Positions 17,814 to 26,666 of a stretch of DNA of 64,000 bases are shown in pieces. Position 1 is the first letter of the stretch. Every line of letters begins with the position of its first letter. A program made the position numbers and the translations under genes. The notes under the pieces are model-generated. The model ran no database searches and was not told where the DNA came from. It saw only the letters and a list, made by a program, of their open reading frames with translations. Origin of the DNA: Aequorivita sp. (lineage in GTDB: Bacteria > Bacteroidota > Bacteroidia > Flavobacteriales > Flavobacteriaceae); assembly GCA_030690315.1 (NCBI GenBank), contig JAUYGY010000025.1:151324-215323 (forward strand), given 5' to 3'.

Positions 17814-18680
17814 ATGCCTTGGTTTAAAAGAACAAAAAAGGGAATACAAACTCCAACCGAAGATAAAAAGGATGTTCCAAAAGGACTTTGGTACAAATCG
17901 CCCACTGGAAAAATCGTTGATAGCGAAGAGCTTGAAAAGAATTTTTACGTAAGCCCCGAAGATGGCTACCACGTGCGGATTGGAAGTAAAGAATATTTCG
18001 AAATCCTTTTTGACGGCAACAAATTTAAAGAGCTTGATAAAAATCTTACTTCCAAAGATTCCTTGAATTTTGAGGACAAAAAGAAATATACTGACAGATT
18101 AAAGGAAGCACAAGACAAAACGGGGCTTAAAGACGCCGTGCGTTGCGCCGTTGGAAAATCAATGGGAGCAGATTTGGTTGTGGCCTGTATGGATTTCAGT
18201 TTTATTGGCGGTTCCATGGGAAGTGTTGTGGGCGAAAAAATTGCCCGTGCCGCAGATTATTCGCTCAAAAAGAAAATTCCCTTATTGATAATTTCCAAAA
18301 GTGGCGGCGCCCGAATGATGGAAGCTGCACTTTCACTGATGCAATTAGCGAAAACTAGTGTGAAACTTGCTCAATTGAGTGACGCAGGAATTCCTTATAT
18401 TTCATTATGTACGGACCCAACTACGGGAGGAACTACGGCTTCTTTCGCGATGTTGGGCGACATAAACATTAGCGAGCCCGGCGCATTGATTGGTTTCGCA
18501 GGACCTCGAGTGGTTCGTGACACCACTGGTAAAGAACTGCCCGAAGGTTTCCAAACCGCAGAATTTGTTTTGGAACATGGGTTCCTAGATTTTATAACCC
18601 ATCGCAGGGATCTTAAACGAAAAATCAATCTCTACCTAGATTTGGTTATGAACAGGCCCTTGCGAGAGAAAAGCGTATAA
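17814..18680 (+). CDS. accD: Acetyl-CoA carboxylase carboxyltransferase subunit beta, without zinc ribbon cysteines
   Basis: 288 residues. The carboxyltransferase core is intact: [18 protein letters not shown] (biotin/acyl-CoA site), [17 protein letters not shown] and [16 protein letters not shown]. With AccA and biotinylated AccB it makes malonyl-CoA for fatty acid synthesis in the cytoplasm. The N-terminal region aligns with the zinc-ribbon segment of classical AccD (GLWxKCPxCG ... CPKC), but all four cysteines are replaced: the segments read [12 protein letters not shown] (about 24-35) and [12 protein letters not shown]. The fold may persist without zinc. From memory this also holds in other flavobacteria, so it is probably a lineage trait and not an error. 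A bidirectional terminator follows. Confidence 0.93.
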   Translation: MPWFKRTKKGIQTPTEDKKDVPKGLWYKSPTGKIVDSEELEKNFYVSPEDGYHVRIGSKEYFEILFDGNKFKELDKNLTSKDSLNFEDKKKYTDRLKEAQDKTGLKDAVRCAVGKSMGADLVVACMDFSFIGGSMGSVVGEKIARAADYSLKKKIPLLIISKSGGARMMEAALSLMQLAKTSVKLAQLSDAGIPYISLCTDPTTGGTTASFAMLGDINISEPGALIGFAGPRVVRDTTGKELPEGFQTAEFVLEHGFLDFITHRRDLKRKINLYLDLVMNRPLREKSV

Positions 18681-18685
18681 AATAA

Positions 18686-18713
18686 AAAAAAGCTGCCCGA
18701 TGGCAGCTTTTTT
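18686..18713. terminator. Bidirectional terminator between accD and the reverse-strand lipoprotein
   Basis: Stem AAAAAAGCTGCC / GGCAGCTTTTTT with a 4-nt loop; A-run on one side and T-run on the other suit both converging genes. Confidence 0.85.
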
Positions 18714-18732
18714 AATTTTTATCAATCCTGAA

Positions 18733-19566
18733 TCAATTCATTATAAAAGGATATTCCTGACCGTTGTAAATAAATACGGCTTGGTTGTCACACTCTCCAT
18801 CGCCAAAATCAATAGCTGCGGTTACGCCATCCTGTGTAACTTCAAGTCTTCCTGCAACCAAATATGGACAGGCGGTTTTATAAACAAGAATCTCGGTCAC
18901 TTCGCCACTTCGTTCAAAACCATTGCTAAACTGTGTTTGCCAATTTCCAGTTACGTGATACACGTTGTCAACCCAATTTCCTGAGCCAACACCTTCAACC
19001 CATTCAGAAATACGGGTACCGTTTCGGGTTCCTGTTACTGAATTATTTGGAAAACTTACAGTAATACTTTCGTTAACTGTAGATTGGGGATTGCCATTTT
19101 GGTTTGCAATTTCATATAAAATAGTTCCGCCACCACTCACCGCATTTCCGTTAAAAACAAAATCCTGGAATGTATAGTTCACCGTATAAGTACCACTAAC
19201 CAATGGTCCATATTCCAAAAGGATACTTCCCGAAACAACATTACCGTTGTTCAATGTACAAGAATCACCAAAATCCAGTAAAATGGTAAACACATTTCCC
19301 TGCATTCCAACCGTTATTTCGGTACAAGCGGGAAATAGCGAAAATTGGGTAACGCCACGACCCTCCGTTTCATTTTCAACAAAAGCCTGCTCCATAATAT
19401 TGAAGGTTCCATCAGCAATATTGTCCATTTTTGCTGCCCTCGTAGAATTGTCTGAAGAAAGATTAACCTCTTCATTTGTATTATTCTCTTCTTTTTCACA
19501 GCTTGTAAATAGGAAGATACCCATTGTAAAAAATGCCACAATTAATCTAAAAAAATTGATTTTCAT
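18733..19566 (-). CDS. Putative surface or periplasmic lipoprotein, function unknown
   Basis: 277 residues. The N-terminus is a lipoprotein signal (MKINFFRLIVAFFTMGIFLFTSC), with Cys23 followed by acidic residues (EKEENN), a form linked to surface export of lipoproteins in Bacteroidota. The mature part is beta-rich with repeated Gly/Asn/Thr turns and two related modules: one around FTILLDFGDSCTLNNGNVVSG and one around VTAAIDFGDGECDNQAVF, each a hydrophobic strand, DFGD and a cysteine. This suggests an internal duplication of a small domain. I do not recognise a named family. It stands alone, convergent with accD. Confidence 0.75.
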   Translation of the reverse strand: MKINFFRLIVAFFTMGIFLFTSCEKEENNTNEEVNLSSDNSTRAAKMDNIADGTFNIMEQAFVENETEGRGVTQFSLFPACTEITVGMQGNVFTILLDFGDSCTLNNGNVVSGSILLEYGPLVSGTYTVNYTFQDFVFNGNAVSGGGTILYEIANQNGNPQSTVNESITVSFPNNSVTGTRNGTRISEWVEGVGSGNWVDNVYHVTGNWQTQFSNGFERSGEVTEILVYKTACPYLVAGRLEVTQDGVTAAIDFGDGECDNQAVFIYNGQEYPFIMN

Positions 19567-19672
19567 AAATTTGATGTTTAGGGTTTAGATAAACAGAACG
19601 CTGGAAAAGAGGAAATTAATACATTATGGATTAATTTTTATTTGAAACACATCTATTTCAAATTCGATTTTG

Positions 19673-19680
19673 TATTTTTG
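19673..19680 (+). promoter_or_regulatory. Putative -7 promoter box of rpsO
   Basis: TATTTTTG matches TAnnTTTG, giving a leader of roughly 50 nt before the rpsO ATG. Confidence 0.5.
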
Positions 19681-19737
19681 CCACCTTGATTATCAAAATG
19701 GTAGTCAGTACATAAAAATCATTTTAACAATATTGGC

Positions 19738-20007
19738 ATGTATTTATCAACAGAAGAAAAAGGAAAAATTTTTGAAAAACACGGAAAGTCTAGAACTGAC
19801 ACTGGTTCAGCAGAAGGACAGATTGCACTATTCACGTATCGCATAGAGCATTTAACAAAACACCTTAAAGCAAACCACAAGGATTACAATACAGAACGTT
19901 CTTTGGTAATGTTGGTAGGAAAAAGAAGAGCTCTTTTGGATTATTTAACCAAAAAAGACGTACTTCGTTATCGTGCTATCGTTAAAGAATTAGGATTACG
20001 TAAGTAA
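19738..20007 (+). CDS. rpsO: 30S ribosomal protein S15
   Basis: 89 residues, the standard S15 length. Family motifs are present: HGKSRTDTGSAEGQIALFT (about 15-33), the 16S-contacting RIEHLTKHLKANHKDYNTERSL segment, and VGKRRALLDYL. S15 binds the central domain of 16S rRNA early in small-subunit assembly. As in many bacteria it is followed by pnp, though a terminator hairpin separates them. Confidence 0.98.
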   Translation: MYLSTEEKGKIFEKHGKSRTDTGSAEGQIALFTYRIEHLTKHLKANHKDYNTERSLVMLVGKRRALLDYLTKKDVLRYRAIVKELGLRK

Positions 20008-20012
20008 TATTC

Positions 20013-20040
20013 AAAGGGCTCTTACGAGCCCTTTTATTTT
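20013..20040 (+). terminator. Rho-independent terminator after rpsO
   Basis: Stem AAAGGGCTC / GAGCCCTTT with TTAC loop, followed by a T-rich tract. It may only partly stop transcription into pnp. Confidence 0.8.
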
Positions 20041-20126
20041 TAATTTTCAGAGAATAAATTTCTGAAACACATAGAAAAGCTACCCAAAGTTTTTCATTGG
20101 TCAACCACAACAACACAACAACACTG

Positions 20127-20143
20127 AACCTGAAAATCAGGTT
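20127..20143 (+). promoter_or_regulatory. Short hairpin in the pnp leader
   Basis: AACCTGA and TCAGGTT form a 7-bp stem with an AAA loop, 50 nt before the pnp ATG. Leader hairpins control pnp by RNase III cleavage in enterobacteria; a similar role here is only a guess. Confidence 0.3.
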
Positions 20144-20192
20144 TTGACCAAAATTAACTGTGCACAACTGCGTGCGCATAAATGAAAAACAA

Positions 20193-22451
20193 ATGATACC
20201 TAAAGTATTTAGAGAGGTCATAGACCTTGGTGATGGAAGAGAAATTACCATCGAAACCGGAAAATTGGCAAAACAGGCCCACGGCTCTGTTGTTGTACAA
20301 TCCGGAAAATGTATGCTACTTTGTACCGTAGTTTCAAACTACCAACAAAGTGACGTTGATTTTCTGCCATTAACAGTAGATTATCGCGAAAAATTTGCAG
20401 CTTCGGGCCGTTACCCTGGCGGTTTCTTTAAAAGGGAAGCAAGACCAAGTGACGGTGAAGTATTGACAATGCGTTTGGTGGATCGCGTACTGCGCCCACT
20501 TTTCCCAAAAGATTACCACGCTGAAACTCAGGTGATGATTCAGTTAATGAGTCATGACGATGATGTTATGCCAGATGCAATGGCCGGATTGGCAGCTTCT
20601 GCGGCTATCCAACTTTCAGATTTTCCATTTGAATGCGCTATTTCTGAAGCTCGTGTGGGAAGAATCAACGGCGAATTCGTAATAAACCCTTCAAGAGCAC
20701 AATTGGAAGTATCAGACATCGATATGGTGATCGGCGCTTCCGCAGATTCTGTGATGATGGTTGAAGGCGAAATGAAAGAAATTTCAGAAGAAGAAATGGT
20801 TGAAGCCATCAAGTTTGCACACGAACACATTAAAAAACAATGTGAGGCGCAATTAAGATTGGCTGAAGCTTTCGGAAGAAAGGAAGTGCGTGAATATGAT
20901 TCGGCTCGTGAAGATGAAGATCTAGCGAAGAAAATCCACGATTTAACCTATGATAGAGTTTACGCTATTGCAAAGGCAGGATCGGCAAAACATGAAAGAA
21001 GCGCTTCATTTTCAGAAATAAAAGAAGAAATCAAAGCTTCTTTTTCGGAAGAGGAAAAAGCAGAGTTTGGAGACTTGGTCTCAAAATATTATTACAAAGC
21101 TGAAAAAGCCGCAGTTCGCGATCTTACCTTAAACGAAGGTTTGCGTTTGGACGGAAGAAAAACAGACGAGATTCGCCCAATCTGGTGCGAAATTGACTAT
21201 TTGCCATCCGTACACGGTTCCGCACTTTTTACACGTGGGGAAACACAAGCCTTGTCAACAGTTACTTTGGGAACTTCAAGAGAAGCAAACCAAATTGACA
21301 TGCCTTCTTTTGAAGGCGAAGAAACTTTTTACCTTCACTACAACTTCCCTCCTTTTTCAACCGGTGAGGCCCGCCCAATTCGCGGAACTTCCCGAAGAGA
21401 AGTTGGTCACGGAAATTTGGCTCAAAGAGCTTTAAAAGGAATGATCCCAAAAGATTGTCCTTACACAGTACGTGTTGTTGCAGAAGTATTAGAATCTAAC
21501 GGTTCTTCATCTATGGCAACAGTATGTAGCGCAACTATGGCCTTGATGGATGCTGGGGTTCAATTGAAAAAACCAGTTTCTGGTATTGCAATGGGATTAA
21601 TCTCTGATGCTAAGACTGGAAAATATGCAGTGCTTTCCGATATTTTAGGCGATGAAGATCACTTGGGCGATATGGACTTTAAAGTAACCGGAACAGCAGA
21701 CGGAATCACCGCTTGCCAGATGGACATTAAAGTGAAAGGTCTTTCCTATGAAATTTTGGTAAATGCTTTAAAACAAGCCTCTGCCGGTCGTTTGCACATT
21801 CTTGGTAAATTAATCGAGACTATTGCAACCCCAAATGCAGATGTGAAGCCACACGCTCCAAAAATGATTACCGTTACTATTCCGAACGAATATATTGGTG
21901 CATTGATTGGGCCAGGTGGAAAAGTAATCCAACAACTTCAGAAAGATACCAAAACAACAATTGTAATTAACGAAGATCCTATTACCGAAGAAGGTATCGT
22001 GGAAATTCTTGGAACAAACCAAGAAGGAATTGATGCCGTATTGGCGAAGATTGATTCGCTTACCTTCAAACCGGAAGTTGGTGGTTCTTACAAAGTGAAA
22101 GTAATCAAGATGCTTGATTTTGGAGCTGTTGTTGAATATTTGGATGCTCCAGGAAATGAGACTTTGCTTCACGTAAGCGAACTTGCTTGGGAAAGAACAG
22201 AAAACGTAGCCGATGTTGTGAATATGGGTGATGTTTTTGAAGTGAAATTTATTGGCTTCGATCCTAGAACGAAAAAAGATAAAGTTTCAAGAAAAGCGTT
22301 GTTGCCAAAACCTGATGGTTACGTAGAGCGCCCACCACGCGACGATAGCCGAAGCGGTGGAAGAGACAGCCGTGATAGTCGTGGACGCGATAACCGTGGC
22401 CGTGACAGTCGTGACAATCGCGATAGAGATAGAGATAGAAAAAGAGATTAA
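20193..22451 (+). CDS. pnp: Polyribonucleotide nucleotidyltransferase (PNPase)
   Basis: 752 residues from ATG 20193 ([17 protein letters not shown]); the GTG at 20160 is an upstream artefact. Domain order is RNase PH 1, the alpha-helical linker, RNase PH 2, KH ([17 protein letters not shown], about 560-576) and S1 ([20 protein letters not shown]). The enzyme degrades RNA 3' to 5' with phosphate and can add nucleotides in reverse. It ends in an unusual tail (about 711-752) made almost only of Arg, Asp, Ser and Gly with repeated [15 protein letters not shown] units, likely disordered and RNA- or partner-binding. Downstream is a terminator. Confidence 0.97.
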   Translation: MIPKVFREVIDLGDGREITIETGKLAKQAHGSVVVQSGKCMLLCTVVSNYQQSDVDFLPLTVDYREKFAASGRYPGGFFKREARPSDGEVLTMRLVDRVLRPLFPKDYHAETQVMIQLMSHDDDVMPDAMAGLAASAAIQLSDFPFECAISEARVGRINGEFVINPSRAQLEVSDIDMVIGASADSVMMVEGEMKEISEEEMVEAIKFAHEHIKKQCEAQLRLAEAFGRKEVREYDSAREDEDLAKKIHDLTYDRVYAIAKAGSAKHERSASFSEIKEEIKASFSEEEKAEFGDLVSKYYYKAEKAAVRDLTLNEGLRLDGRKTDEIRPIWCEIDYLPSVHGSALFTRGETQALSTVTLGTSREANQIDMPSFEGEETFYLHYNFPPFSTGEARPIRGTSRREVGHGNLAQRALKGMIPKDCPYTVRVVAEVLESNGSSSMATVCSATMALMDAGVQLKKPVSGIAMGLISDAKTGKYAVLSDILGDEDHLGDMDFKVTGTADGITACQMDIKVKGLSYEILVNALKQASAGRLHILGKLIETIATPNADVKPHAPKMITVTIPNEYIGALIGPGGKVIQQLQKDTKTTIVINEDPITEEGIVEILGTNQEGIDAVLAKIDSLTFKPEVGGSYKVKVIKMLDFGAVVEYLDAPGNETLLHVSELAWERTENVADVVNMGDVFEVKFIGFDPRTKKDKVSRKALLPKPDGYVERPPRDDSRSGGRDSRDSRGRDNRGRDSRDNRDRDRDRKRD

Positions 22452-22468
22452 TTTCTTTTTCAGTAAAT

Positions 22469-22500
22469 AAAAAAAGCCTTCAGAAATGAGGGCTTTTTTT
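22469..22500 (+). terminator. Rho-independent terminator after pnp
   Basis: A-run plus GCCTTC paired with GAGGGC (one G-U pair), ending in eight T. Confidence 0.8.
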
Positions 22501-22561
22501 ATTTATCACGCAACCTTTCAAAAATTTTCAGACTATAGGTTAAGAAAACAATCAAATTATC

Positions 22562-23596
22562 ATGAAAAATCTTTGGCTATTACCCCTACTCTTTCTTTTT
22601 GCATTTTTTAATTCCTGTGAAAATGAACCCATAAGTAAGGCGGATCCTTCAAAAGTTATTCAGGTAAATTCTGAACTTTACAATCTTATTGAGCGGGCAG
22701 CGGGAAAGGATTTTGAAAACGAAATTACCTGTATCGATTTTAATTACGCTTTTACATTGGTAATTTATAACGAGAATATGGATATTTTCGGATATCAAGT
22801 TATACAAAGTGACATACAATTCAGTGAGTTTTTGGGCACACTGGAAGAAGGAAAATCAATTAGCCTAAGCTATCCAATAACTAGTATTCTAGATAATGGC
22901 CAACCCTACGTAATCAATAATAATGAAGAATTAAAGGAAGCAATTGACAAATGCATGGATGCAGACACCGTCATTACCTGCAACAATATACTCTGCCAAC
23001 CCACCTGCATTTGGAAGATAACCCATATTGATGGTCCCAATACCGAATATGAAGGTTCTTATTTTGTAGTAAGTTTTTTAGGAAACGTGGGGCTCTATTT
23101 TCAAGAAAACGCTTTCGGTGGAACTTGGATAACCTATTTTATAGAAGATGAATTGCATCTCAATATTTTCTTAACAGGAGATGAAAATATAATTGAAGAC
23201 TGGAATTTTGATTGGAAAGTAGTTAGTTTTGATGAAGCACAGATGGAAATAACCAACGGCACTGATACATTTCGTTTAATAAAGGATTGTTATGAACCCT
23301 GCAGAAAATTTCTATTTGAGGAATGTGAAACCGAACCTGGCTCACAAAGGGCTATTTTTGATTTAGAAAGTTATTTTGATTGCTTTTTCCCTCTCACTGA
23401 AATACCCGATCCCGCAACCGTTGAAGTAAGCTATTTTGAAACGTATGAAGATATGATAGCTGGCACTAATCCCATTCTAAACTTGCAATATGAAAACAGT
23501 ATCAACCCGCAAGTGATATACATTAGATTTGATGATGTGAATACAGGGGAATTTGTTTCGACCTTACCAATAATTTTAAAAGCTATTAACTGTTAA
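22562..23596 (+). CDS. Lipoprotein of unknown function with a lipocalin-like region
   Basis: 344 residues. A lipoprotein signal (MKNLWLLPLLFLFAFFNSC) ends in Cys19 followed by ENEP. The middle (about 140-250) has alternating hydrophobic/aromatic strands (CIWKITHIDG, YFVVSFLGNVGLYF, WITYFIEDELHLNIFL, WKVVSFDEAQMEIT) that resemble a small beta-barrel of lipocalin type; this is an inference from pattern. It has many cysteines for an exported protein (CNNILCQPTC, CYEPCRKFLFEEC). It is the first of four closely spaced genes: a second lipoprotein, an ECF-type sigma factor and a membrane protein follow. Confidence 0.7.
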   Translation: MKNLWLLPLLFLFAFFNSCENEPISKADPSKVIQVNSELYNLIERAAGKDFENEITCIDFNYAFTLVIYNENMDIFGYQVIQSDIQFSEFLGTLEEGKSISLSYPITSILDNGQPYVINNNEELKEAIDKCMDADTVITCNNILCQPTCIWKITHIDGPNTEYEGSYFVVSFLGNVGLYFQENAFGGTWITYFIEDELHLNIFLTGDENIIEDWNFDWKVVSFDEAQMEITNGTDTFRLIKDCYEPCRKFLFEECETEPGSQRAIFDLESYFDCFFPLTEIPDPATVEVSYFETYEDMIAGTNPILNLQYENSINPQVIYIRFDDVNTGEFVSTLPIILKAINC

Positions 23597-23610
23597 TTTA
23601 AAAAAGGAAT

Positions 23611-24273
23611 ATGAAAACTCAAAAACTAAAATTTTTCGTTCAGTTATTAATGGTTACATTGATACTTACTGCATGTAGTAAAAATGACGACAACCCTCCT
23701 GAAGAAAATATAATATTGGAAATCGGGCAGGAATATCAAGGAGGAATCATTTTTTACCTCGATGATACTGGCGAGCACGGATTTATAGCATATCCAACAG
23801 ATTTAACAGATGGCGATTGGGGTTGTCTGGATACTGACCCAAATCCACCCAATCCAGAACCGCCCACAGCGCCAATCGCTCAAAATAATGGAATTGGTTT
23901 TGGTGAGCAAAACACACTTGCCATTGTGAATTTTTGTAGTGAACCAAATATTGCCGCGAGACTTGCTTATAACTTATATGGAAATGGATATGATGATTGG
24001 TTTCTGCCATCAATTGATGAATTGGAGTTAATATACGAAAACAGGGATGTTATTGGAAATTTTCCGAATTTAAATAATAATAACAATCAAGGTGAATTTA
24101 TTGTATATGCGAGTTCTTCTGAAGGTTGGGGGACAAATGATGGAAATGGGGGATTTTTATACTTAAATTATCAAGTGTTTGATTTCTCAGACAATACTGC
24201 AATACCCGATGAGCGTAAAATATTTACATCAAAAGCTAGTGAAATGAAAGTAAGACCAATTAGATCTTTTTAA
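23611..24273 (+). CDS. Lipoprotein with a DUF1566-like (Lcl C-terminal) domain
   Basis: 220 residues. Lipoprotein signal with lipobox LTAC (Cys about 22) and following SKNDDN. The mature part has the typical marks of the DUF1566 / Lcl C-terminal family: a YQGGIIFYLDDTGEHGFIA start, GYDDWFLPSIDELELIY in the middle (about 123-139), a Ser/Gly-rich strand region (YASSSEGWG) and the final KVRPIRSF. The family is found on surface-exposed proteins and has been linked to binding, for example of collagen in Legionella Lcl, but has no general biochemical role. It lies 14 nt after the preceding lipoprotein and 15 nt before the sigma gene. Confidence 0.8.
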   Translation: MKTQKLKFFVQLLMVTLILTACSKNDDNPPEENIILEIGQEYQGGIIFYLDDTGEHGFIAYPTDLTDGDWGCLDTDPNPPNPEPPTAPIAQNNGIGFGEQNTLAIVNFCSEPNIAARLAYNLYGNGYDDWFLPSIDELELIYENRDVIGNFPNLNNNNNQGEFIVYASSSEGWGTNDGNGGFLYLNYQVFDFSDNTAIPDERKIFTSKASEMKVRPIRSF

Positions 24274-24288
24274 ATCCCGAGAGTATAT

Positions 24289-24834
24289 TTGAAATTAGAA
24301 AATTTAATAAAACAATGCATTAAAAATGACCGGGCAGCCCAAAACGAGCTGTTTAGGCAGTATAAAGACAGCTTATATTTTACCTCCTTGAAATATTGCA
24401 GGAATGAAGTTGATGCCGAAGATAATTTGCACGATGCTTTTATAACCATTTTTCAAAAAATAAAAACCTATAAAAACAAAGGTTCTTTTGAAGGTTGGAT
24501 GAAGCGGATAACCATTTATAAAGCTATAGACAAGTATAAGGCAAGCAAACCCATAAACATTGAGATTAAAGATGACATTTTAGAAGATGCACTTGATATT
24601 GAAGAGGCGGAAAAACTTAGTTTAGAGCAGCTTCTAAAGTTAATTCAAGATCTTCCTGATCAATACAGACTCGTTTTTAACCTTTACCAAATGGATGGCT
24701 ATTCGCATAAGGAAATTGCTTTGGTTTTAAATATTTCCGAAGGAACATCAAAGTCCAACTACCATCGCGCAAAGCAGATTTTACGTGAAAAAATTATGGA
24801 GATCAACGAATCCATTAACCCAAAAGCACACTAA
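24289..24834 (+). CDS. RNA polymerase sigma factor, ECF subfamily
   Basis: 181 residues from a TTG start (MKLENLIKQCIKNDRAAQNELF). Only sigma regions 2 and 4 are present: region 2 with DSLYFTSLKYCRNEVDAEDNLHDAF and the -10-binding WMKRITIYKAID segment, and region 4 with a helix-turn-helix MDGYSHKEIALVLNISEGTS (about 136-155). ECF sigmas direct transcription of a small set of genes and are usually held by a membrane anti-sigma. The next gene encodes a one-helix membrane protein and starts one base after this stop. A TATATTTG at 24284-24291 overlaps the start codon, so it cannot be the promoter of an mRNA with a leader. Confidence 0.88.
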   Translation: MKLENLIKQCIKNDRAAQNELFRQYKDSLYFTSLKYCRNEVDAEDNLHDAFITIFQKIKTYKNKGSFEGWMKRITIYKAIDKYKASKPINIEIKDDILEDALDIEEAEKLSLEQLLKLIQDLPDQYRLVFNLYQMDGYSHKEIALVLNISEGTSKSNYHRAKQILREKIMEINESINPKAH

Positions 24835-24835
24835 A

Positions 24836-25459
24836 ATGGGACAAAAGAAAGACATAGGACAGTTTTTTGAAACAAAGCTGAACGCTGGAAAAAAGATTCC
24901 CAATGAAAGTATTTGGGAAAAAATAAATGCTTCCCTTGATGAAGAAAAACGCAAGAGAAAAAGACTGCTTCTTTATTGGTGGCTGGGCGGCGGAATTTCT
25001 TTTCTATTGGGATTGTTTCTACTGTTCGGAATAGGAAAATTTTTAAACACACATTCTCAAATTCCTTTGGAAAATAATTCTTTGGAACAAAAACCCTTTT
25101 CAACTTCAGATAAAGAACACAACGATGAAACCATTAAAATTTCAGAAGATTCATTGAAATCTAAAAACATCGATGATGAAAAGCTTTCTAAAATTGAAAC
25201 AGAAAATGAACATAAAACATTAAACAATACCGGAAATCCTTCAAAAAAAGTTTCCGAAAAGGAGAGACAAAAAAGTTCCTCAAAAAGAAAAAGCATTGAT
25301 GAAACCTACACTGTCTCTGAAAAATATTATTACTATAATAGTAAGGATGGTAAGCAAATAGTAACCAATAATAAGAATGAAATTGACAGTTTAATTTCAA
25401 AACAGTATAAATCTTTGGATTCAACAAAAACCAAAAAAAATGAGAGTCCTGCAGAATAG
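24836..25459 (+). CDS. One-helix membrane protein, possible anti-sigma factor
   Basis: 207 residues from ATG 24836; the frame is open further upstream inside the sigma gene, but the ATG directly after the sigma stop is the natural start. Residues 1-43 are charged and would be cytoplasmic (IGQFFETKLNAGKKIPNESIWEKI), residues 44-66 form one hydrophobic helix (RLLLYWWLGGGISFLLGL), and the remaining 140 residues are Lys/Ser/Glu-rich and probably disordered, ending near a Tyr run. Topology, coupling to the sigma gene and the short cytoplasmic head fit an anti-sigma factor; no zinc motif (HxxxCxxC) or FecR domain is seen. The assignment is by context. Confidence 0.65.
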   Translation: MGQKKDIGQFFETKLNAGKKIPNESIWEKINASLDEEKRKRKRLLLYWWLGGGISFLLGLFLLFGIGKFLNTHSQIPLENNSLEQKPFSTSDKEHNDETIKISEDSLKSKNIDDEKLSKIETENEHKTLNNTGNPSKKVSEKERQKSSSKRKSIDETYTVSEKYYYYNSKDGKQIVTNNKNEIDSLISKQYKSLDSTKTKKNESPAE

Positions 25460-25505
25460 GGAACGTTTCCTGTAGTTTGAATTAGCACAATCTTAAAAAG
25501 ATTTA

Positions 25506-25560
25506 AAAACTTTTGTAACCTTTTATGCACTTCTTCCGTATAACCCAATACAAAAGTTTT
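25506..25560. promoter_or_regulatory. 12-bp inverted repeat upstream of rpoD
   Basis: AAAACTTTTGTA at 25506-25517 is repeated in reverse complement at 25549-25560, 31 nt apart. A direct repeat AAACCTTAAT follows at 25560-25569 and 25580-25589, the second copy overlapping the first two bases of the rpoD ATG (25588). Possible operator or leader structure. Confidence 0.4.
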
Positions 25561-25587
25561 AAACCTTAATCAACAGGACAAACCTTA

Positions 25588-26451
25588 ATGAGACAACTTA
25601 AAATTACCAAGCAGGTAACCAACAGGGAAACTGCTTCATTAGACAAGTACCTTCAAGAAATTGGAAAAGTTGACTTAATCACCGCAGACGAAGAAGTAGA
25701 ATTGGCACAACGCATAAAAGCGGGTGACCAACTAGCTTTGGAAAAATTGACCAAAGCCAACTTGCGTTTCGTTGTTTCGGTGGCAAAGCAATACCAAAAC
25801 CAAGGGCTTACCCTTCCAGACCTTATTAATGAAGGAAATCTTGGTCTTATTAAAGCCGCGCAACGTTTTGACGAAACACGTGGTTTTAAATTTATTTCGT
25901 ATGCTGTTTGGTGGATTCGTCAATCTATTCTTCAAGCTTTGGCTGAACAATCGCGTATTGTTCGTTTGCCATTGAACAAGATTGGTAGCATCAACAAAAT
26001 CAACAAAATGTACGCTTATTTGGAACAAGCCAATGAGCGCCCACCTTCTGCTGAGGAAATTGCAAAAGAACTTGATATGACCATCAATGACGTTAAGGAA
26101 TCTATGAAGAATTCCGGCCGTCACGTATCCATGGATGCTCCTTTGGTTGAAGGGGAAGACAGTAACCTTTATGACGTTTTGCGAAGCGGCGAAAGCCCAA
26201 ACCCAGATCGCGCATTGTTGCACGAATCCCTTCGCACTGAAATTGAAAGAGCTTTGGAAACCTTGACCCCCAGAGAGGCAGACGTTATACGTTTGTACTT
26301 CGGTCTTGGCGATCAGCACCCAATGACGTTGGAAGAAATAGGCGAAACCTTTGATCTTACACGGGAACGCGTTCGTCAGATTAAAGAAAAGGCAATCCGC
26401 AGGTTGAAGCACACCTCGCGAAGTAAAATATTAATGACCTATCTGGGATAG
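25588..26451 (+). CDS. rpoD: Primary RNA polymerase sigma factor RpoD/SigA
   Basis: 287 residues, the short form of the primary sigma found in Bacteroidota, lacking the acidic region 1.1 and the large non-conserved insert of the E. coli protein. Region 1.2 ([17 protein letters not shown]) is followed by region 2 ([53 protein letters not shown]), region 3, and region 4 with the -35-reading helix ([20 protein letters not shown]). It confers recognition of TTTG/TAnnTTTG promoters, of which many are seen in this window. It lies 128 nt after the ECF sigma/membrane protein pair and seems to have its own leader. Confidence 0.96.
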   Translation: MRQLKITKQVTNRETASLDKYLQEIGKVDLITADEEVELAQRIKAGDQLALEKLTKANLRFVVSVAKQYQNQGLTLPDLINEGNLGLIKAAQRFDETRGFKFISYAVWWIRQSILQALAEQSRIVRLPLNKIGSINKINKMYAYLEQANERPPSAEEIAKELDMTINDVKESMKNSGRHVSMDAPLVEGEDSNLYDVLRSGESPNPDRALLHESLRTEIERALETLTPREADVIRLYFGLGDQHPMTLEEIGETFDLTRERVRQIKEKAIRRLKHTSRSKILMTYLG

Positions 26452-26505
26452 CTTCGACTTCGCTCAGCTACCATTTTGGTCATTGAGCGGAGCCGAAATG
26501 AGCCC
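26451..26505. repeat. REP-like imperfect palindrome after rpoD
   Basis: CTTCGACTTCGCTCAG (from 26452) and TTGAGCGGAGCCGAAA (to about 26499) are imperfect reverse complements, with a smaller ACCA/TGGT hairpin between them. It is more GC-rich than its surroundings. Similar elements recur in flavobacterial genomes as far as I remember. The stretch 26506-26579 holds no recognisable feature. Confidence 0.5.
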
Positions 26506-26579
26506 GTAAAGATAACTTACAGTATGAGGTCCAGATGTAAAATCGGGATTAAAACTGTTCGTTTTTTGATTGATGAATG

Positions 26580-26608
26580 ACCTCCGGCTGATTACCGGAG
26601 GTTTTTTT
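26580..26608 (+). terminator. Rho-independent terminator downstream of rpoD
   Basis: Stem ACCTCCGG / CCGGAGGT with a 7-nt loop, followed by T7. It is 128 nt past the rpoD stop. Confidence 0.8.
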
Positions 26609-26666
26609 ATACCCAGTAAGGCGAAGGAATATCTAATCTATTCAAAAAAAATTGGAAAAGAAGAAA

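Noticed and set aside
20041..20192. Riboswitch or small RNA before pnp
   Set aside because: Only a 7-bp hairpin and an ACAACA-rich stretch are visible; no known riboswitch core is recognised.
24284..24291. TATATTTG as promoter of the ECF sigma gene
   Set aside because: It overlaps the start codon, so transcription from it would begin inside the gene; the gene is more likely read from the upstream lipoprotein promoter.
25732..26412. 226-residue reverse-strand open frame inside rpoD
   Set aside because: It mirrors conserved sigma-70 codons and does not look like a protein family.
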